This document shows, one piece after another, positions 42,504 through 51,032 of a DNA stretch of 64,000 bases. The first letter of the stretch is position 1, and the number at the start of each line of letters is the position of its first letter. Location: NCBI RefSeq assembly GCF_014237865.1, contig NZ_JACJUU010000002.1, forward strand, positions 124,001-188,000. Direction: 5' to 3'. Under the pieces are notes generated by a model. That model did no database searches. It was not told where the DNA came from and saw only the letters and a program-made list of their open reading frames with translations. This DNA comes from Pusillimonas minor (lineage in GTDB: Bacteria; Pseudomonadota; Gammaproteobacteria; Burkholderiales; Burkholderiaceae_B). Both the position numbers and the translations under genes were made by a program.

Positions 42504-43735
42504 ACCGGCGTGCCGCGCGCCTGCAGCGCTTTGCCCAGCATCCAGGCCATGGTAATGCCGGCCAACGAAAACAGCCCCGTCACCACCCATGTCATTTGCC
42601 AGCCACCGGCCAATGTGGCCACCCAGGCCACAATGGGCGGGCCGATAAACTGGCCCAACGCGGTGCATTGCTGCATCCAGCCTACTGATGTAGAGGTTGT
42701 CTGGCGCGACGGCGCCAACTGAATCACCAGGTAAAACAGCGTCGCCGGAATCAGCCCGCCAACGGCCGAGAACAAAAACACCATGACCAGTTGGACCGGG
42801 GTTGAAATATTTAACGCAAATGCCACAAACGAGCACAACCCCATGGTGATGAAGCCTGTGGCAATAAGCGTTTGCGGCTGCCAGCCTTTGTGCAACAAAC
42901 GGCCGCCCCAAAAATTACCCAACGCATTGCTGCCGCCCACAATGGCTGTCATGAAGCCGGCTGTTGTGCCGGAGAAGCCCTCGACAACGTAGATAGACGG
43001 CAAAAAACCGACCACAGCCATCCATTGCGACGAGTACGCCAAAAAGCTTAACGCCACCAGCCAGACATTTCGGGAAGACAGCGTTTGGCAGACAATACTC
43101 CAGGCACGCGGCGGCGCAGCGGCAGCCGCGTCGGTTGCCGCTGCGCTACGGTACACCGCATCGGAGGGCACCCGTGACAACACCAGCCACCAGATGGCGC
43201 CGGTAAGCACTGCCAGCACCCACCACAACACCTGCCAATGCGAGAAGCTGAGCAACCACGAGCCAAAGATCAAGACAATAATGGTGGCAAAGGGTACATA
43301 ACAGCCCCAAAGCCCAAGCAGGCGACTTAAATAGGCCGGTTCGACCAGGCGCCGTATTAGCCCAGGCGCAGGCATGACCACCATGAGGAACCCAAGGCCC
43401 TCGAGGGCCCGGAACAACAACAGGGCCGTTTTGCTTTCGAACAAAGGGCCCAGCGCGGAGCTGGCCGTCAGCAACGACAGGCCCAGCAAAATACATCGGC
43501 GCAAACCAACTTTTTCGGCCACCAGCCCGATCATCAACCCCAGGCTCATGCCGCCCATTTGCACCAGCGACAGCAGAAAGCCCGACTCGACCAGCGTCAT
43601 GCCCAACTGACGCTGAAGCTCGGGCAGGGCCGGCGGCAACTTCCAGACGTGCAGTGCCGCACACACCCCGGCTACAAACACAATGTAGGCAAAAGTATTA
43701 GAGGTGACCGGCCCCCGGGAAGCGACTGAAGACAT
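42500..43735 (-). CDS. MFS transporter (CynX/NimT-like)
   Basis: A 411-residue major facilitator protein with twelve predicted helices. Helix 2-3 loop region is LMIGLVAEKVGLRRCILLG, a form of the MFS signature. PALPELQRQLGMTLVESGFLLSLVQMGGM and the second-half WMAVVGFLPSIYV and GFMTAIVGGSNALGNFWGGRLL resemble cyanate/nitroimidazole-type permeases. I chose the second Met (43735); an ATG ten codons upstream is in frame. It diverges from another MFS gene at 43908 across a 172-bp gap containing an inverted repeat. Substrate unknown. Confidence 0.86.
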   Translation of the reverse strand: MSSVASRGPVTSNTFAYIVFVAGVCAALHVWKLPPALPELQRQLGMTLVESGFLLSLVQMGGMSLGLMIGLVAEKVGLRRCILLGLSLLTASSALGPLFESKTALLLFRALEGLGFLMVVMPAPGLIRRLVEPAYLSRLLGLWGCYVPFATIIVLIFGSWLLSFSHWQVLWWVLAVLTGAIWWLVLSRVPSDAVYRSAAATDAAAAAPPRAWSIVCQTLSSRNVWLVALSFLAYSSQWMAVVGFLPSIYVVEGFSGTTAGFMTAIVGGSNALGNFWGGRLLHKGWQPQTLIATGFITMGLCSFVAFALNISTPVQLVMVFLFSAVGGLIPATLFYLVIQLAPSRQTTSTSVGWMQQCTALGQFIGPPIVAWVATLAGGWQMTWVVTGLFSLAGITMAWMLGKALQARGTPV

Positions 43736-43816
43736 AAAAAACAACCCGCGAATTTGAAAAGACAAGCGTTAAGTGACCGCATTAAAGCACACTGTAAGCA
43801 CATCAATGCTATGGTA

Positions 43817-43841
43817 TGCCACCGCTACAAATATTGTGGCA
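43817..43841. promoter_or_regulatory. Inverted repeat between divergent MFS genes
   Basis: TGCCAC (43817-43822) and GTGGCA (43836-43841) are perfect inverted arms 13 bp apart. The left arm sits in TGGTATGCCA, resembling GntR-family sites. It could be a shared operator or half of the promoter region for the two transporters; no regulator gene adjoins it. Confidence 0.3.
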
Positions 43842-43907
43842 CACTGCCTTTAAACACGCCCGCTAACCGCTTGTACTGCACCAACAGGCTTTGTATTTCA
43901 GGTTGCC

Positions 43908-45137
43908 ATGTCAACACACCCAGATGCTGCACAACCGCCTTCAACCACGCAAACCGAAGGCACCATCCGCTCGAAGTTGCTGCTTGTATTTGCCATCTGC
44001 TTCATCTCCATCAACCTGCGTTCCGCGCTCATCAGCGTCGGCCCCGTGGTCGAATCCATACGGCAAAACCTGTCGCTGTCCGGCACCATGGTGGGGTTGC
44101 TCCTGACATTACCCATTCTGTGCTTTGGCGCCTTCGCTCCCTTTGCGCCGCGGCTGCAACGCTATCGCTCCCCCGAACAACTGGTCACGCTGGCGCTGCT
44201 CGTGCTGTGTGTGGGCGTCGCACTACGAAGCCTGTTCGGCACCTTCGGGTTGTTTGCGGGTACGCTGGTCTCCGGTGCGGCCATAAGCGTCGTCATGGTC
44301 ATGCTACCCAGCTTAATCAAAAAGAACTTTGCCACACAGGCCGGCGCCATGATGGGGCTTTATTCAACCGCGCTGTGCCTGGGGGCTACAGTAGCTGCGG
44401 CGTTTACGGTGCCGGTCGAATCCATTCCCGGCAGCGATTGGCGCTGGGCCCTGGCATTCTGGAACCTGCCCCTGTTTATTGCCATTGCGTTGTGGCTACC
44501 TTATTCAAAGGCCGGTAAAGCCAATCCGCTCGCGGCCACAGCCAAGCTACCAAAATTGCGTCACAACGCACTGGCCTGGCAGGTGTCTTTGTTCATGGGC
44601 ATCCAATCGTCCATTGCCTATTGCGTATTTGGCTGGTTGCCCGTAATTTTGGTCGATCGCGGCCTTACCCCCCTGGCCGCCGGCTTCATGTTGTCTATTT
44701 GTATGGGCGTTCAGGTCATTACATCGTTATCGGCGCCCTGGATGGCCACCCGAAGCAAAGACCAGCGCAGCACGATCGCGCTCATGCTGGCGCTCTCGGT
44801 TGTGGGACTGATGACCACCATATACGCCCCGCTTGAAACCATGTGGCTATGGTCAACCATTTTAGGCTTGGGGTTAGGCGGGGTCTTTAGTATGGCGTTG
44901 GCCCTGCTGGTGTTGCGCGCCCCCAGTCCTCAAGTAGCCGCATCGCTATCGGGCATGGCCCAGGGGGTAGGCTACACCGTAGCCGCAACCGGCCCCATTA
45001 TTGTGGGTGTGCTGCACGAGCTCACCGGCAACTGGCACGCAGTTGCCGTGTTCTACCTTGTACTGGCGACGGGTTCGTTCACATTTGGCATGGGTGCCGG
45101 GCGCAATCTTTATATCAAGCCAGACCCAAAGTCTTGA
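43908..45137 (+). CDS. MFS transporter, CynX/NimT family
   Basis: A 409-residue twelve-helix permease. ISINLRSALISVGPVVESIRQNLSLSGTMVGLLLTLPILCFGAFAPFAPRL is the typical opening of the CynX/NimT family, with the NLR...GP..I pattern in helix 1, and LGLGGVFSMALALLVLRAP and SGMAQGVGYTVAATGPIIVGVLHE in the last helices fit. Members transport cyanate, 2-nitroimidazole and other small compounds; the substrate here is unknown. It is divergent from the MFS gene at 42500-43735 and overlaps the convergent ferredoxin reductase gene by 23 bp. Confidence 0.9.
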   Translation: MSTHPDAAQPPSTTQTEGTIRSKLLLVFAICFISINLRSALISVGPVVESIRQNLSLSGTMVGLLLTLPILCFGAFAPFAPRLQRYRSPEQLVTLALLVLCVGVALRSLFGTFGLFAGTLVSGAAISVVMVMLPSLIKKNFATQAGAMMGLYSTALCLGATVAAAFTVPVESIPGSDWRWALAFWNLPLFIAIALWLPYSKAGKANPLAATAKLPKLRHNALAWQVSLFMGIQSSIAYCVFGWLPVILVDRGLTPLAAGFMLSICMGVQVITSLSAPWMATRSKDQRSTIALMLALSVVGLMTTIYAPLETMWLWSTILGLGLGGVFSMALALLVLRAPSPQVAASLSGMAQGVGYTVAATGPIIVGVLHELTGNWHAVAVFYLVLATGSFTFGMGAGRNLYIKPDPKS

Positions 45138-46329
45138 GCGCCACCGAGGTATCCAAAGCCTGAGCCCGATCAACCACCACCTTGTCGGCAATCAGGCGAC
45201 GCGAGGCCAGGTGATCTGCCGGCGAATTGATCGATTCGGCGCAGGTCAGGCGGTCGCCATCAAAATACAGTACCGAAAACTTGCCATCGGCCGGGTTGCC
45301 GCGCACCGCGCGTTCGTGATGCGCATCGGGTACACCCGCGATCTGGATACGCGTTGCCCCCTGGTCTGACCAGAACCACGGCATGGCCGAATACGCCGAC
45401 GGGTCACCCAAAATACTGCGCGCAGCGCAGCGCGCCTGATCGTTGGCATTTTGGACAGACTCCAGACGCACCCGACGCCCCAGCATGGCCGACGGAAACA
45501 CGGTGCAGTCGCCAATCGCGTATACCGCAGGGTCGCTGGTTTGCATGAATTCGTTGACCACAATGCCGTTGTCGCAATCGAGCCCGGCGTCTTGGGCAAG
45601 TTCAACATTAGGCACGGCACCCACACCAACCACAACAACATCGGCCGCAAAAAAGCGATCGCCGACCCAGGCGCCCTTGACCACGCCGTCGGCTGTTTCA
45701 AGGCGGTCAGCCCGACACTCCAGCTCGATGGCAATGCCATTGGCACGATGGGTACGCAACAGATAATCGGAAATTTCAGGTGAGGCAGAGCGGCCCAGCA
45801 AACGATCGGCCGCTTCAAGCACGGTTACCTGCTTGCCCAACGCCGACGCAGTAGCGGCCAGCTCGAGCCCGATAAACCCGCCACCAAACACCAGCACGTT
45901 ATTGGCCGCTCCAATCTGGTCGCGCAGTCGCTGTGCGTCGTCGATGGTGCGTAAGGTGAAGACATTACTGAATTCGCCCTCGAACAGGGGCAGCATCCGT
46001 GCACGCGTACCCGTGGCCAACACCAGAACATCATACGGGAACGTATCGCCCGAATTGACCGTGACCTGTTGCACTTCGCGGTCGATGGCAGTGACACACG
46101 TATTAACGTGGACATTAATGCCGTTGTCAGCATAGAAACTGCCCGGCCGCAGCCACGCCGGTTGTGGGTTTTCGTCTTTGATGAAGGTTTTTGACAGGGG
46201 TGGCCGCTGATAAGGTAAATAGCCTTCTTCAGTGATCAGGGTCAGCTTTACCGGCTGGCCGGCTTCAAGGACGGATGCACAAAACTGGGCTGCGGCATGC
46301 CCGCCCCCGACAACAACGATATTCTTCAC
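45115..46329 (-). CDS. FAD-dependent ferredoxin reductase for the P450 system
   Basis: A 404-residue NADH-dependent reductase of the putidaredoxin-reductase type. FAD loop IVVVGGGHAAAQF at the N-terminus, YLPYQRPPLSKTFI, ATGTRARML, the NAD loop LVFGGGFIGLELAA and the FAD-contacting VYAIGDCTVF are all present, followed by the dimerisation domain with WFWSDQGATRIQIAG. I chose the GTG at 46329, preceded by AAGGATG; an upstream extension would run into the MarR gene. It is the last gene of the P450 operon and would pass electrons from NADH to the [2Fe-2S] ferredoxin encoded two genes upstream. Confidence 0.92.
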   Translation of the reverse strand: MKNIVVVGGGHAAAQFCASVLEAGQPVKLTLITEEGYLPYQRPPLSKTFIKDENPQPAWLRPGSFYADNGINVHVNTCVTAIDREVQQVTVNSGDTFPYDVLVLATGTRARMLPLFEGEFSNVFTLRTIDDAQRLRDQIGAANNVLVFGGGFIGLELAATASALGKQVTVLEAADRLLGRSASPEISDYLLRTHRANGIAIELECRADRLETADGVVKGAWVGDRFFAADVVVVGVGAVPNVELAQDAGLDCDNGIVVNEFMQTSDPAVYAIGDCTVFPSAMLGRRVRLESVQNANDQARCAARSILGDPSAYSAMPWFWSDQGATRIQIAGVPDAHHERAVRGNPADGKFSVLYFDGDRLTCAESINSPADHLASRRLIADKVVVDRAQALDTSVALKTLGLA

Positions 46330-46343
46330 AACGGGATCATCCT

Positions 46344-46958
46344 TCAGGTTGACGTAATGGCTTTGGGGCCTTTTTCTTTGATGTAGGCCTGGGTTGCCTT
46401 TTCGACGTTCGGCAAATTGGCGTGCACGCGCAGCAACAAGCCCATGAACGTCTGGGCCTCTGCGTCGGACAAACATGACAGCAACACACGCTGGCGCTCG
46501 AGCGCCACAGCCTTGATTTCGTCGTGCTTGGCGCGGCCGGCCGGCGTTAAAGTAGCATAACGCACCCGGCCGTCGTCAGGGTCGACCGAAAACGTGATGA
46601 AGCCCTTTTCGTACATGGTTTTAAAGCAGCGACTGACCGAGCCCTTGTCCATGCCAATGAGCTTGCACACCATATTGACCGACACTTTTTCCTCAAGCGC
46701 CAGCATGACCAGCACCCGCCAGACCTCGATGCCGACCCCGTAATACTTGCGGTAAACGGCGGCGGCACCACTGGCCAGCTTGGTAGCGGTAAACGTCAGG
46801 TAGGCCGGCACATATTGTTCAAGGTCAATGCCGCCGGTCGGGTTCTCTGGCACCAACGGTTGCTGTACGGGCGTTACCCCCGCCCGCTTGCGGGGTGCGC
46901 GCATACCGCGCCCACCCGTTGGCGCTGCCGTCGAAACCGAACCTTTTGCCTTGGCCAT
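46344..46958 (-). CDS. MarR-family transcriptional regulator
   Basis: A 204-residue winged-helix regulator. After a basic, low-complexity N-terminus (about 40 residues) comes the MarR fold: IEVWRVLVMLALEEKVSVNMVCKLIGMDKGSVSRCFKTMYEKGFITFSVDPDDGRVRYATLTPAGR, which includes the recognition helix and the DDGRVRY beta wing. It is embedded between the ferredoxin and ferredoxin reductase genes of the P450 operon. MarR proteins commonly repress aromatic-acid catabolic genes until the acid or its CoA thioester binds. The perfect palindrome at 53151-53174 over the operon promoter is its most likely target. Confidence 0.92.
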   Translation of the reverse strand: MAKAKGSVSTAAPTGGRGMRAPRKRAGVTPVQQPLVPENPTGGIDLEQYVPAYLTFTATKLASGAAAVYRKYYGVGIEVWRVLVMLALEEKVSVNMVCKLIGMDKGSVSRCFKTMYEKGFITFSVDPDDGRVRYATLTPAGRAKHDEIKAVALERQRVLLSCLSDAEAQTFMGLLLRVHANLPNVEKATQAYIKEKGPKAITST

Positions 46959-46974
46959 ATGCCGTAAACCCGCG

Positions 46975-47298
46975 TTATTGCTGTGTTTCGGGCAAGTGTA
47001 CCGTGATCGTATCGCAGTCGTCTTTAATTACCAGTTGGCAACTGAGTCGGCTGGTGGGCTTGAGCGGACTGGTCGTGCACTCGAGCATTTCTTGCTCGGG
47101 CGCATTGGCCGCGTCGAACTTGCCCATGTCGTTTTCATCGACATACACATGACAGGTCGCGCACATGGCCGACCCGCCACACTCACCCACAATCCCGGAG
47201 ACGCCACCGTTGACAGCCGCCTGCATCAGGTTGACACCCGGCGAAACATCAATCTCGGTCACTGCACCGTCGGCACTTATATATTTAACAACAGCCAC
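46975..47298 (-). CDS. [2Fe-2S] ferredoxin, P450 redox partner
   Basis: A 107-residue adrenodoxin/putidaredoxin-type ferredoxin. Cluster ligands follow the CX5CX2C pattern in GECGGSAMCATCHVYV, with a fourth cysteine in RLSCQLVI. GVNLMQAAVNGGVSGI and the acidic stretch ANAPEQEMLECT match this class. I chose the GTG at 47298, about 10 bp after AGAGG; a TTG at 47307 is in frame but too close to that site. It follows the P450 gene by about 20 bp and would carry electrons from the operon's reductase to the P450. Confidence 0.93.
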   Translation of the reverse strand: MAVVKYISADGAVTEIDVSPGVNLMQAAVNGGVSGIVGECGGSAMCATCHVYVDENDMGKFDAANAPEQEMLECTTSPLKPTSRLSCQLVIKDDCDTITVHLPETQQ

Positions 47299-47319
47299 TT
47301 TAATCAAACCTCTTTTCTG

Positions 47320-48540
47320 TTAATGCGGAACCAGGCGCACCGGCAAAGACTCGAGCGCGCGCAGCGTATTGTTCAGGCGGCGAACCGGCTCACCGATGAT
47401 TTCAATGCGCTTGACCTTACGGGCCAGGGCCGTGAGTATAAGCTCGCCTTCCAGCCGGGCGATGGCCTGACCGACACAACCGTGAATGCCCGTGCCAAAG
47501 GCCATGTGCCCCACCGGCTTGCGCTCAATGTCGAATACCTCAGGATCTTTCCACTGACGTGGGTCGCGGTTGGCCGCCGCCAGGAAAAAGAGCACTTTAT
47601 CGTTCTCTTGCATTTGGGCACCGGCAAACTCAACATCGCGATTCACCGTACGGAAGAAAGTTTGTACCGAGGACTCGAAACGCAATGTTTCTTCAAAGGC
47701 AATGCGCGCCAGCGCAGGGTCTGCTGCGAGCTTGGCGTACTGGTCGGGAAACTGCCCGAAGCAATAGATCGCGTTGCCGATCCCGTTAACCGTTGTGTCG
47801 ACCCCGGCTGACAAGAACGAGCGCACCAGCATCGTGGCCTCTTCATGGGTAATTTCGCCCGCATCTGCCGCCTGATAAATTTGGTCGCCAAAGCCATCCG
47901 GGCGCAGCGCCTCGCGGCGACACTTATCCATAATCCACTCACGCACCGGCTCGTAGCGCTCGACCGCTTTCTGAAACACATGGTTGCGCGGCCCGAAGGC
48001 ATTGAACACCATATCGCCATAAAGCAGCAGCGTGTCACGCTCTTCATCGGGCAAGCCAACGGCGTCAGGAAACACGCGCAGCGGATACACCTTGGCCAGA
48101 TCATTAATGGCGTCGATCTCGCCCTTTTCGACCAGACGATCAATCAGCGCCTCGGCCTGAGCCTGGAATTCGGCCCGCACCTGCTGCACAACCTTAGGCG
48201 ACAAAATACGCGCAAGAATCGCGCGAGCCTTGGTGTGATCGGGTGGATCGGCTTCGAGAATAAGGCTGGGGGGACGAAACGGCTTTTCGGTACGGAAGTT
48301 GGCCAGACCAACGCCAGCAGAGGAAATAAAGTTTTGCCAATCGCTTAGGCCAGCCTTGACGGGTTGATAGCGGGTAAACGCCCACAAGCCGTAGGTATCC
48401 AGCCAAACAACCTCGCCCGCTTCACGCATAATTTCGTGATGCGGATACGGCATGGTTAAAAAATCGTCGCCGAACGGGTCGATATCGAGACGAGTGACAT
48501 GCGCCGGCGGCGTCTGGGTTTTACTGGCATGAATTTTCAT
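47320..48540 (-). CDS. Cytochrome P450, CYP199-like (para-methoxybenzoate O-demethylase type)
   Basis: A 406-residue soluble class I P450. I-helix SAGVDTTVNGIGNAIYC, K-helix ETLRFESSVQTFFR and the haem-binding FGTGIHGCVGQAIARLE with the Cys ligand are intact. PYPHHEIMREAGEVVWL, GVGLANFRTEKPFRPPSLILEADPPDHT and PLRVFPDAVGL closely resemble CYP199A enzymes, which demethylate or hydroxylate para-substituted benzoates such as 4-methoxybenzoate and vanillate analogues. I chose the ATG at 48540, preceded by AGGAGA. Ferredoxin and reductase genes follow in the operon, making a complete three-component system, and a full ABC importer precedes it. The exact substrate is inferred. Confidence 0.93.
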   Translation of the reverse strand: MKIHASKTQTPPAHVTRLDIDPFGDDFLTMPYPHHEIMREAGEVVWLDTYGLWAFTRYQPVKAGLSDWQNFISSAGVGLANFRTEKPFRPPSLILEADPPDHTKARAILARILSPKVVQQVRAEFQAQAEALIDRLVEKGEIDAINDLAKVYPLRVFPDAVGLPDEERDTLLLYGDMVFNAFGPRNHVFQKAVERYEPVREWIMDKCRREALRPDGFGDQIYQAADAGEITHEEATMLVRSFLSAGVDTTVNGIGNAIYCFGQFPDQYAKLAADPALARIAFEETLRFESSVQTFFRTVNRDVEFAGAQMQENDKVLFFLAAANRDPRQWKDPEVFDIERKPVGHMAFGTGIHGCVGQAIARLEGELILTALARKVKRIEIIGEPVRRLNNTLRALESLPVRLVPH

Positions 48541-48565
48541 GGTTGTCTCCTGCTTCGTATTCTGC

Positions 48566-49291
48566 TTAATGGGTTTGCCCCGGCACTGCAGCCACCGAAA
48601 TATGGCGGTCAAGTACCGAAGGGTCTTCAATCAGTTCTGCGGTGGGGCCTTCGTGCACGACTGCACCGTGGTCAAGAATGAGGGCTCGCTGGGCAAACTT
48701 CAGGGCCTCTTGTACTTTTTGCTCGACCAGCAAAATGGCTACGCCATGCTGCTGGCTTAACTGGTCGAACGCGTGCATCAGTTCCTCGCAAATAATGGGC
48801 GCAAGGCCCTCAAGCGGCTCGTCGAGCAGCAACAACTGCGGGTTGCCCAACAAGGTACGGGCCACTGAAAGCATTTGCTGCTCGCCGCCAGAAAGCGCCG
48901 TCCCCGGGTTGTTGCGACGCTCTTGCAGGCGTGGAAACAGCTGGTAGGCATGCTGAATTTCAGAGGCGGGCCGGTTACGCAGTCCCGCGATCAGGTTTTC
49001 TTCGACGGTGAGTGACGGAAAGACGTCGCGCGTTTGCGGCACGTAGCCTATACCCATCCGGGCGCGGTCGACCGTGCTGCGCCGCGCCACGTCGGTACCC
49101 TTCCAGGCCACGCTGCCGCGGCGGTAGTCGGTCAGCCCCATAATGGTTTTCAGTGTGGTCGACTTGCCCACGCCGTTTCGGCCGATCAGACACACCCGCT
49201 CGCCTTCGGCAATACCAAACGACACGCCATGCAACACCGTAAGTGGGCCGTATCCGGCTTCAAGGCCCTCTAAAGCCAATAGCTGACTCAT
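48566..49291 (-). CDS. Branched-chain-type ABC transporter ATP-binding protein (LivF-like)
   Basis: A 241-residue ATPase of the HAAT importer family. Walker A LIGRNGVGKSTT, the Q-loop GYVPQTRDVFPSLTVEENL, signature ALSGGEQQMLSVARTL and Walker B LLLLDEPLEGLAP define the LivF type. It overlaps the LivG-like gene as ATGA and is followed 25 bp later by the P450 gene in the same direction. With the four neighbouring genes it makes a complete importer. The operon context suggests import of an aromatic acid rather than branched-chain amino acids. Confidence 0.95.
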   Translation of the reverse strand: MSQLLALEGLEAGYGPLTVLHGVSFGIAEGERVCLIGRNGVGKSTTLKTIMGLTDYRRGSVAWKGTDVARRSTVDRARMGIGYVPQTRDVFPSLTVEENLIAGLRNRPASEIQHAYQLFPRLQERRNNPGTALSGGEQQMLSVARTLLGNPQLLLLDEPLEGLAPIICEELMHAFDQLSQQHGVAILLVEQKVQEALKFAQRALILDHGAVVHEGPTAELIEDPSVLDRHISVAAVPGQTH

Positions 49292-50037
49292 ATCTGTCCC
49301 TCTTTACCCAGGTACACCGCACGAACCACGTCGTTGCGGCGAATTTCATCGGGAGTGCCATCGGCCAAGACCGCGCCATTGGCCAGCACCAGAATGCGGC
49401 TCGCAAAACGGAATACCAGGTCCATATCGTGCTCGATAATCACCACCCCCAAATCGGCGGGCAAACGCTCAAGGGCATCGAGCACCAATTGCGCCTCTGA
49501 CTTGGGCACGCCGGCCATAGGTTCGTCGAGCAACAACACCTTAGGCCGCAGCGCCAGCGCAAGTGCCACTTCAACCAGACGTTGATCGCCATACGCCATT
49601 TCAGACGGCGTGTTGTGGGCTACGCGCGTTAACTGCAGCTCGGCCAGAATGTTTGCGGCCTCGTCAATAATGTGGGGGTATGAGTTTTTGCTTCGCCACA
49701 TCTGACCAATCGAACCATCTCGCTGATGGATAGCCAGCGCCACCTGGTCAATCACCGGCATGTCAGGCGCCAGCTTCGAAATCTGGAAAGTACGCACCAG
49801 TCCGTGGGCCACACGCTTGTAGCTGGGCCACGACGTCACGTCGGTGTCGTTCAGCAACACACGCCCTTGGTCGGCATGCAGCACCCCGCCCACCTGATTG
49901 ACCAACGTGGTTTTGCCAGCGCCATTGGGGCCAATGATGGCCAGGCGTTCGCCCGCCGACAAACTGAACGACACATCGTCAGTGACCTTCAGGCCCCCAA
50001 ACGATTTTTTAAGATGCTCAACCTTCAGCAACGTCAT
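49288..50037 (-). CDS. Branched-chain-type ABC transporter ATP-binding protein (LivG-like)
   Basis: A 249-residue ATPase. Walker A IIGPNGAGKTTLVNQVGG, the LivG-specific insert LVRTFQISKLAPDMPVIDQVALA, a weakly conserved signature MAYGDQRLVEVALAL and Walker B VLLLDEPMAGVP, then VVIIEHDMDLVFRFASRI. Both ends overlap neighbouring genes by 4 bp, so it is translationally coupled to the LivM-like permease and LivF-like ATPase. It pairs with the LivF-like subunit to power uptake. Confidence 0.95.
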   Translation of the reverse strand: MTLLKVEHLKKSFGGLKVTDDVSFSLSAGERLAIIGPNGAGKTTLVNQVGGVLHADQGRVLLNDTDVTSWPSYKRVAHGLVRTFQISKLAPDMPVIDQVALAIHQRDGSIGQMWRSKNSYPHIIDEAANILAELQLTRVAHNTPSEMAYGDQRLVEVALALALRPKVLLLDEPMAGVPKSEAQLVLDALERLPADLGVVIIEHDMDLVFRFASRILVLANGAVLADGTPDEIRRNDVVRAVYLGKEGQI

Positions 50038-51032
50038 GCGCGCCTCCCGAAGAGTGCCAGTACATTCAACCCTAACCGGCGCATGAGCTGCTGCAAAAAG
50101 CCTTTAGGCAAAAACACGACAAGCATCAGCAGCCCGCCAATGACAAACAACCAATGGAACGGGTTCGCTGTCGCGGCAAAGTGATGGATCATGGTGTACA
50201 AGGTGGTGCCGATAATGGCCCCGCTTAACGTACCCAGCCCGCCAAGCACCAGCATGACCAGCGCCTCGGCTGACAACTCGAAGCCCAGGCTATCAAGGCC
50301 AACGACCTGGTTGACCTGGGCGAACAGGCCCCCGGCAATACCGGCGAATACGCCCGACAACGTGTACAGCTTGACCAGATGAGGGTAAATACGCGTGCCG
50401 TTGGCGGCCATACGGTCGCGGTTTTCGCGGATACCAACACAACACAAGCCAAACGGCGAACGCATAATGCGCCGCAATACAGCGAACGACACCAACATGA
50501 CGATCATGCTGTACCAGTAGCCGGTGACGCCAAAAATATCGAACTGGAACTGGCCGAAAATAGGCGACACCTCGAAACCGGACAAGCCGTCGTCACCCCC
50601 GGTAATAAACTGCAGCTTGCTGGCCAGATTCTGCATGATGAGCGCTACCGCGATCGTCAGCATCAAGAACGCCAGCCCTTGGTAGCGCACCAGAAACAAA
50701 CCGGCGATAAAAGCCAGCAGGGCGCCCGAGCCGGCAGCAACCAACAGCCCCAGCAAAGGGTCGGGCATCACAAACTTGGCGAACAGGCCGGCCGCATACG
50801 CGCCCATACCAAACATGGCTGCCTGGCCCAATGTGGGCAAACCACCATAACCCGTTACCAGATCAAGCGACATGACCAATATGGCAATCATGGCAATGCG
50901 GGTAAGAATAAGCAGCTGCCCGGGCAGATACCAGTACAACAAGAAAATAACCGCCAGCGCAGCCACATAGCCCAGCCAGCCCCAAGGGGATTGACGCATG
51001 GCCATACCCGCGGAAACAGGGGATAACGTCAT
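50034..51032 (-). CDS. Branched-chain-type ABC transporter permease (LivM-like)
   Basis: A 332-residue inner-membrane permease with about nine helices. MSLDLVTGYGGLPTLGQAAMFGMGAYAAGL is the LivM signature, and LVKLYTLSGVFAGIAGGLFAQ and LVMLVLGGLGTLSGAIIGTTL complete the conserved core. I chose the ATG at 51032, whose first base overlaps the LivH-like stop codon, with GGAG 7 bp upstream; a TTG one codon earlier is also in frame. It pairs with the LivH-like permease. Confidence 0.94.
   Translation of the reverse strand: MTLSPVSAGMAMRQSPWGWLGYVAALAVIFLLYWYLPGQLLILTRIAMIAILVMSLDLVTGYGGLPTLGQAAMFGMGAYAAGLFAKFVMPDPLLGLLVAAGSGALLAFIAGLFLVRYQGLAFLMLTIAVALIMQNLASKLQFITGGDDGLSGFEVSPIFGQFQFDIFGVTGYWYSMIVMLVSFAVLRRIMRSPFGLCCVGIRENRDRMAANGTRIYPHLVKLYTLSGVFAGIAGGLFAQVNQVVGLDSLGFELSAEALVMLVLGGLGTLSGAIIGTTLYTMIHHFAATANPFHWLFVIGGLLMLVVFLPKGFLQQLMRRLGLNVLALFGRRA

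Noticed and set aside
43754-44518. Plus-strand frame overlapping the start of the CynX-like transporter
   Set aside because: Out of frame with a clear twelve-helix permease; its translation is Arg/His/Cys-rich without features.
46828-47811. A 327-codon plus-strand frame opposite the MarR, ferredoxin and P450 genes
   Set aside because: It spans three well-supported genes on the other strand and shows no domain.
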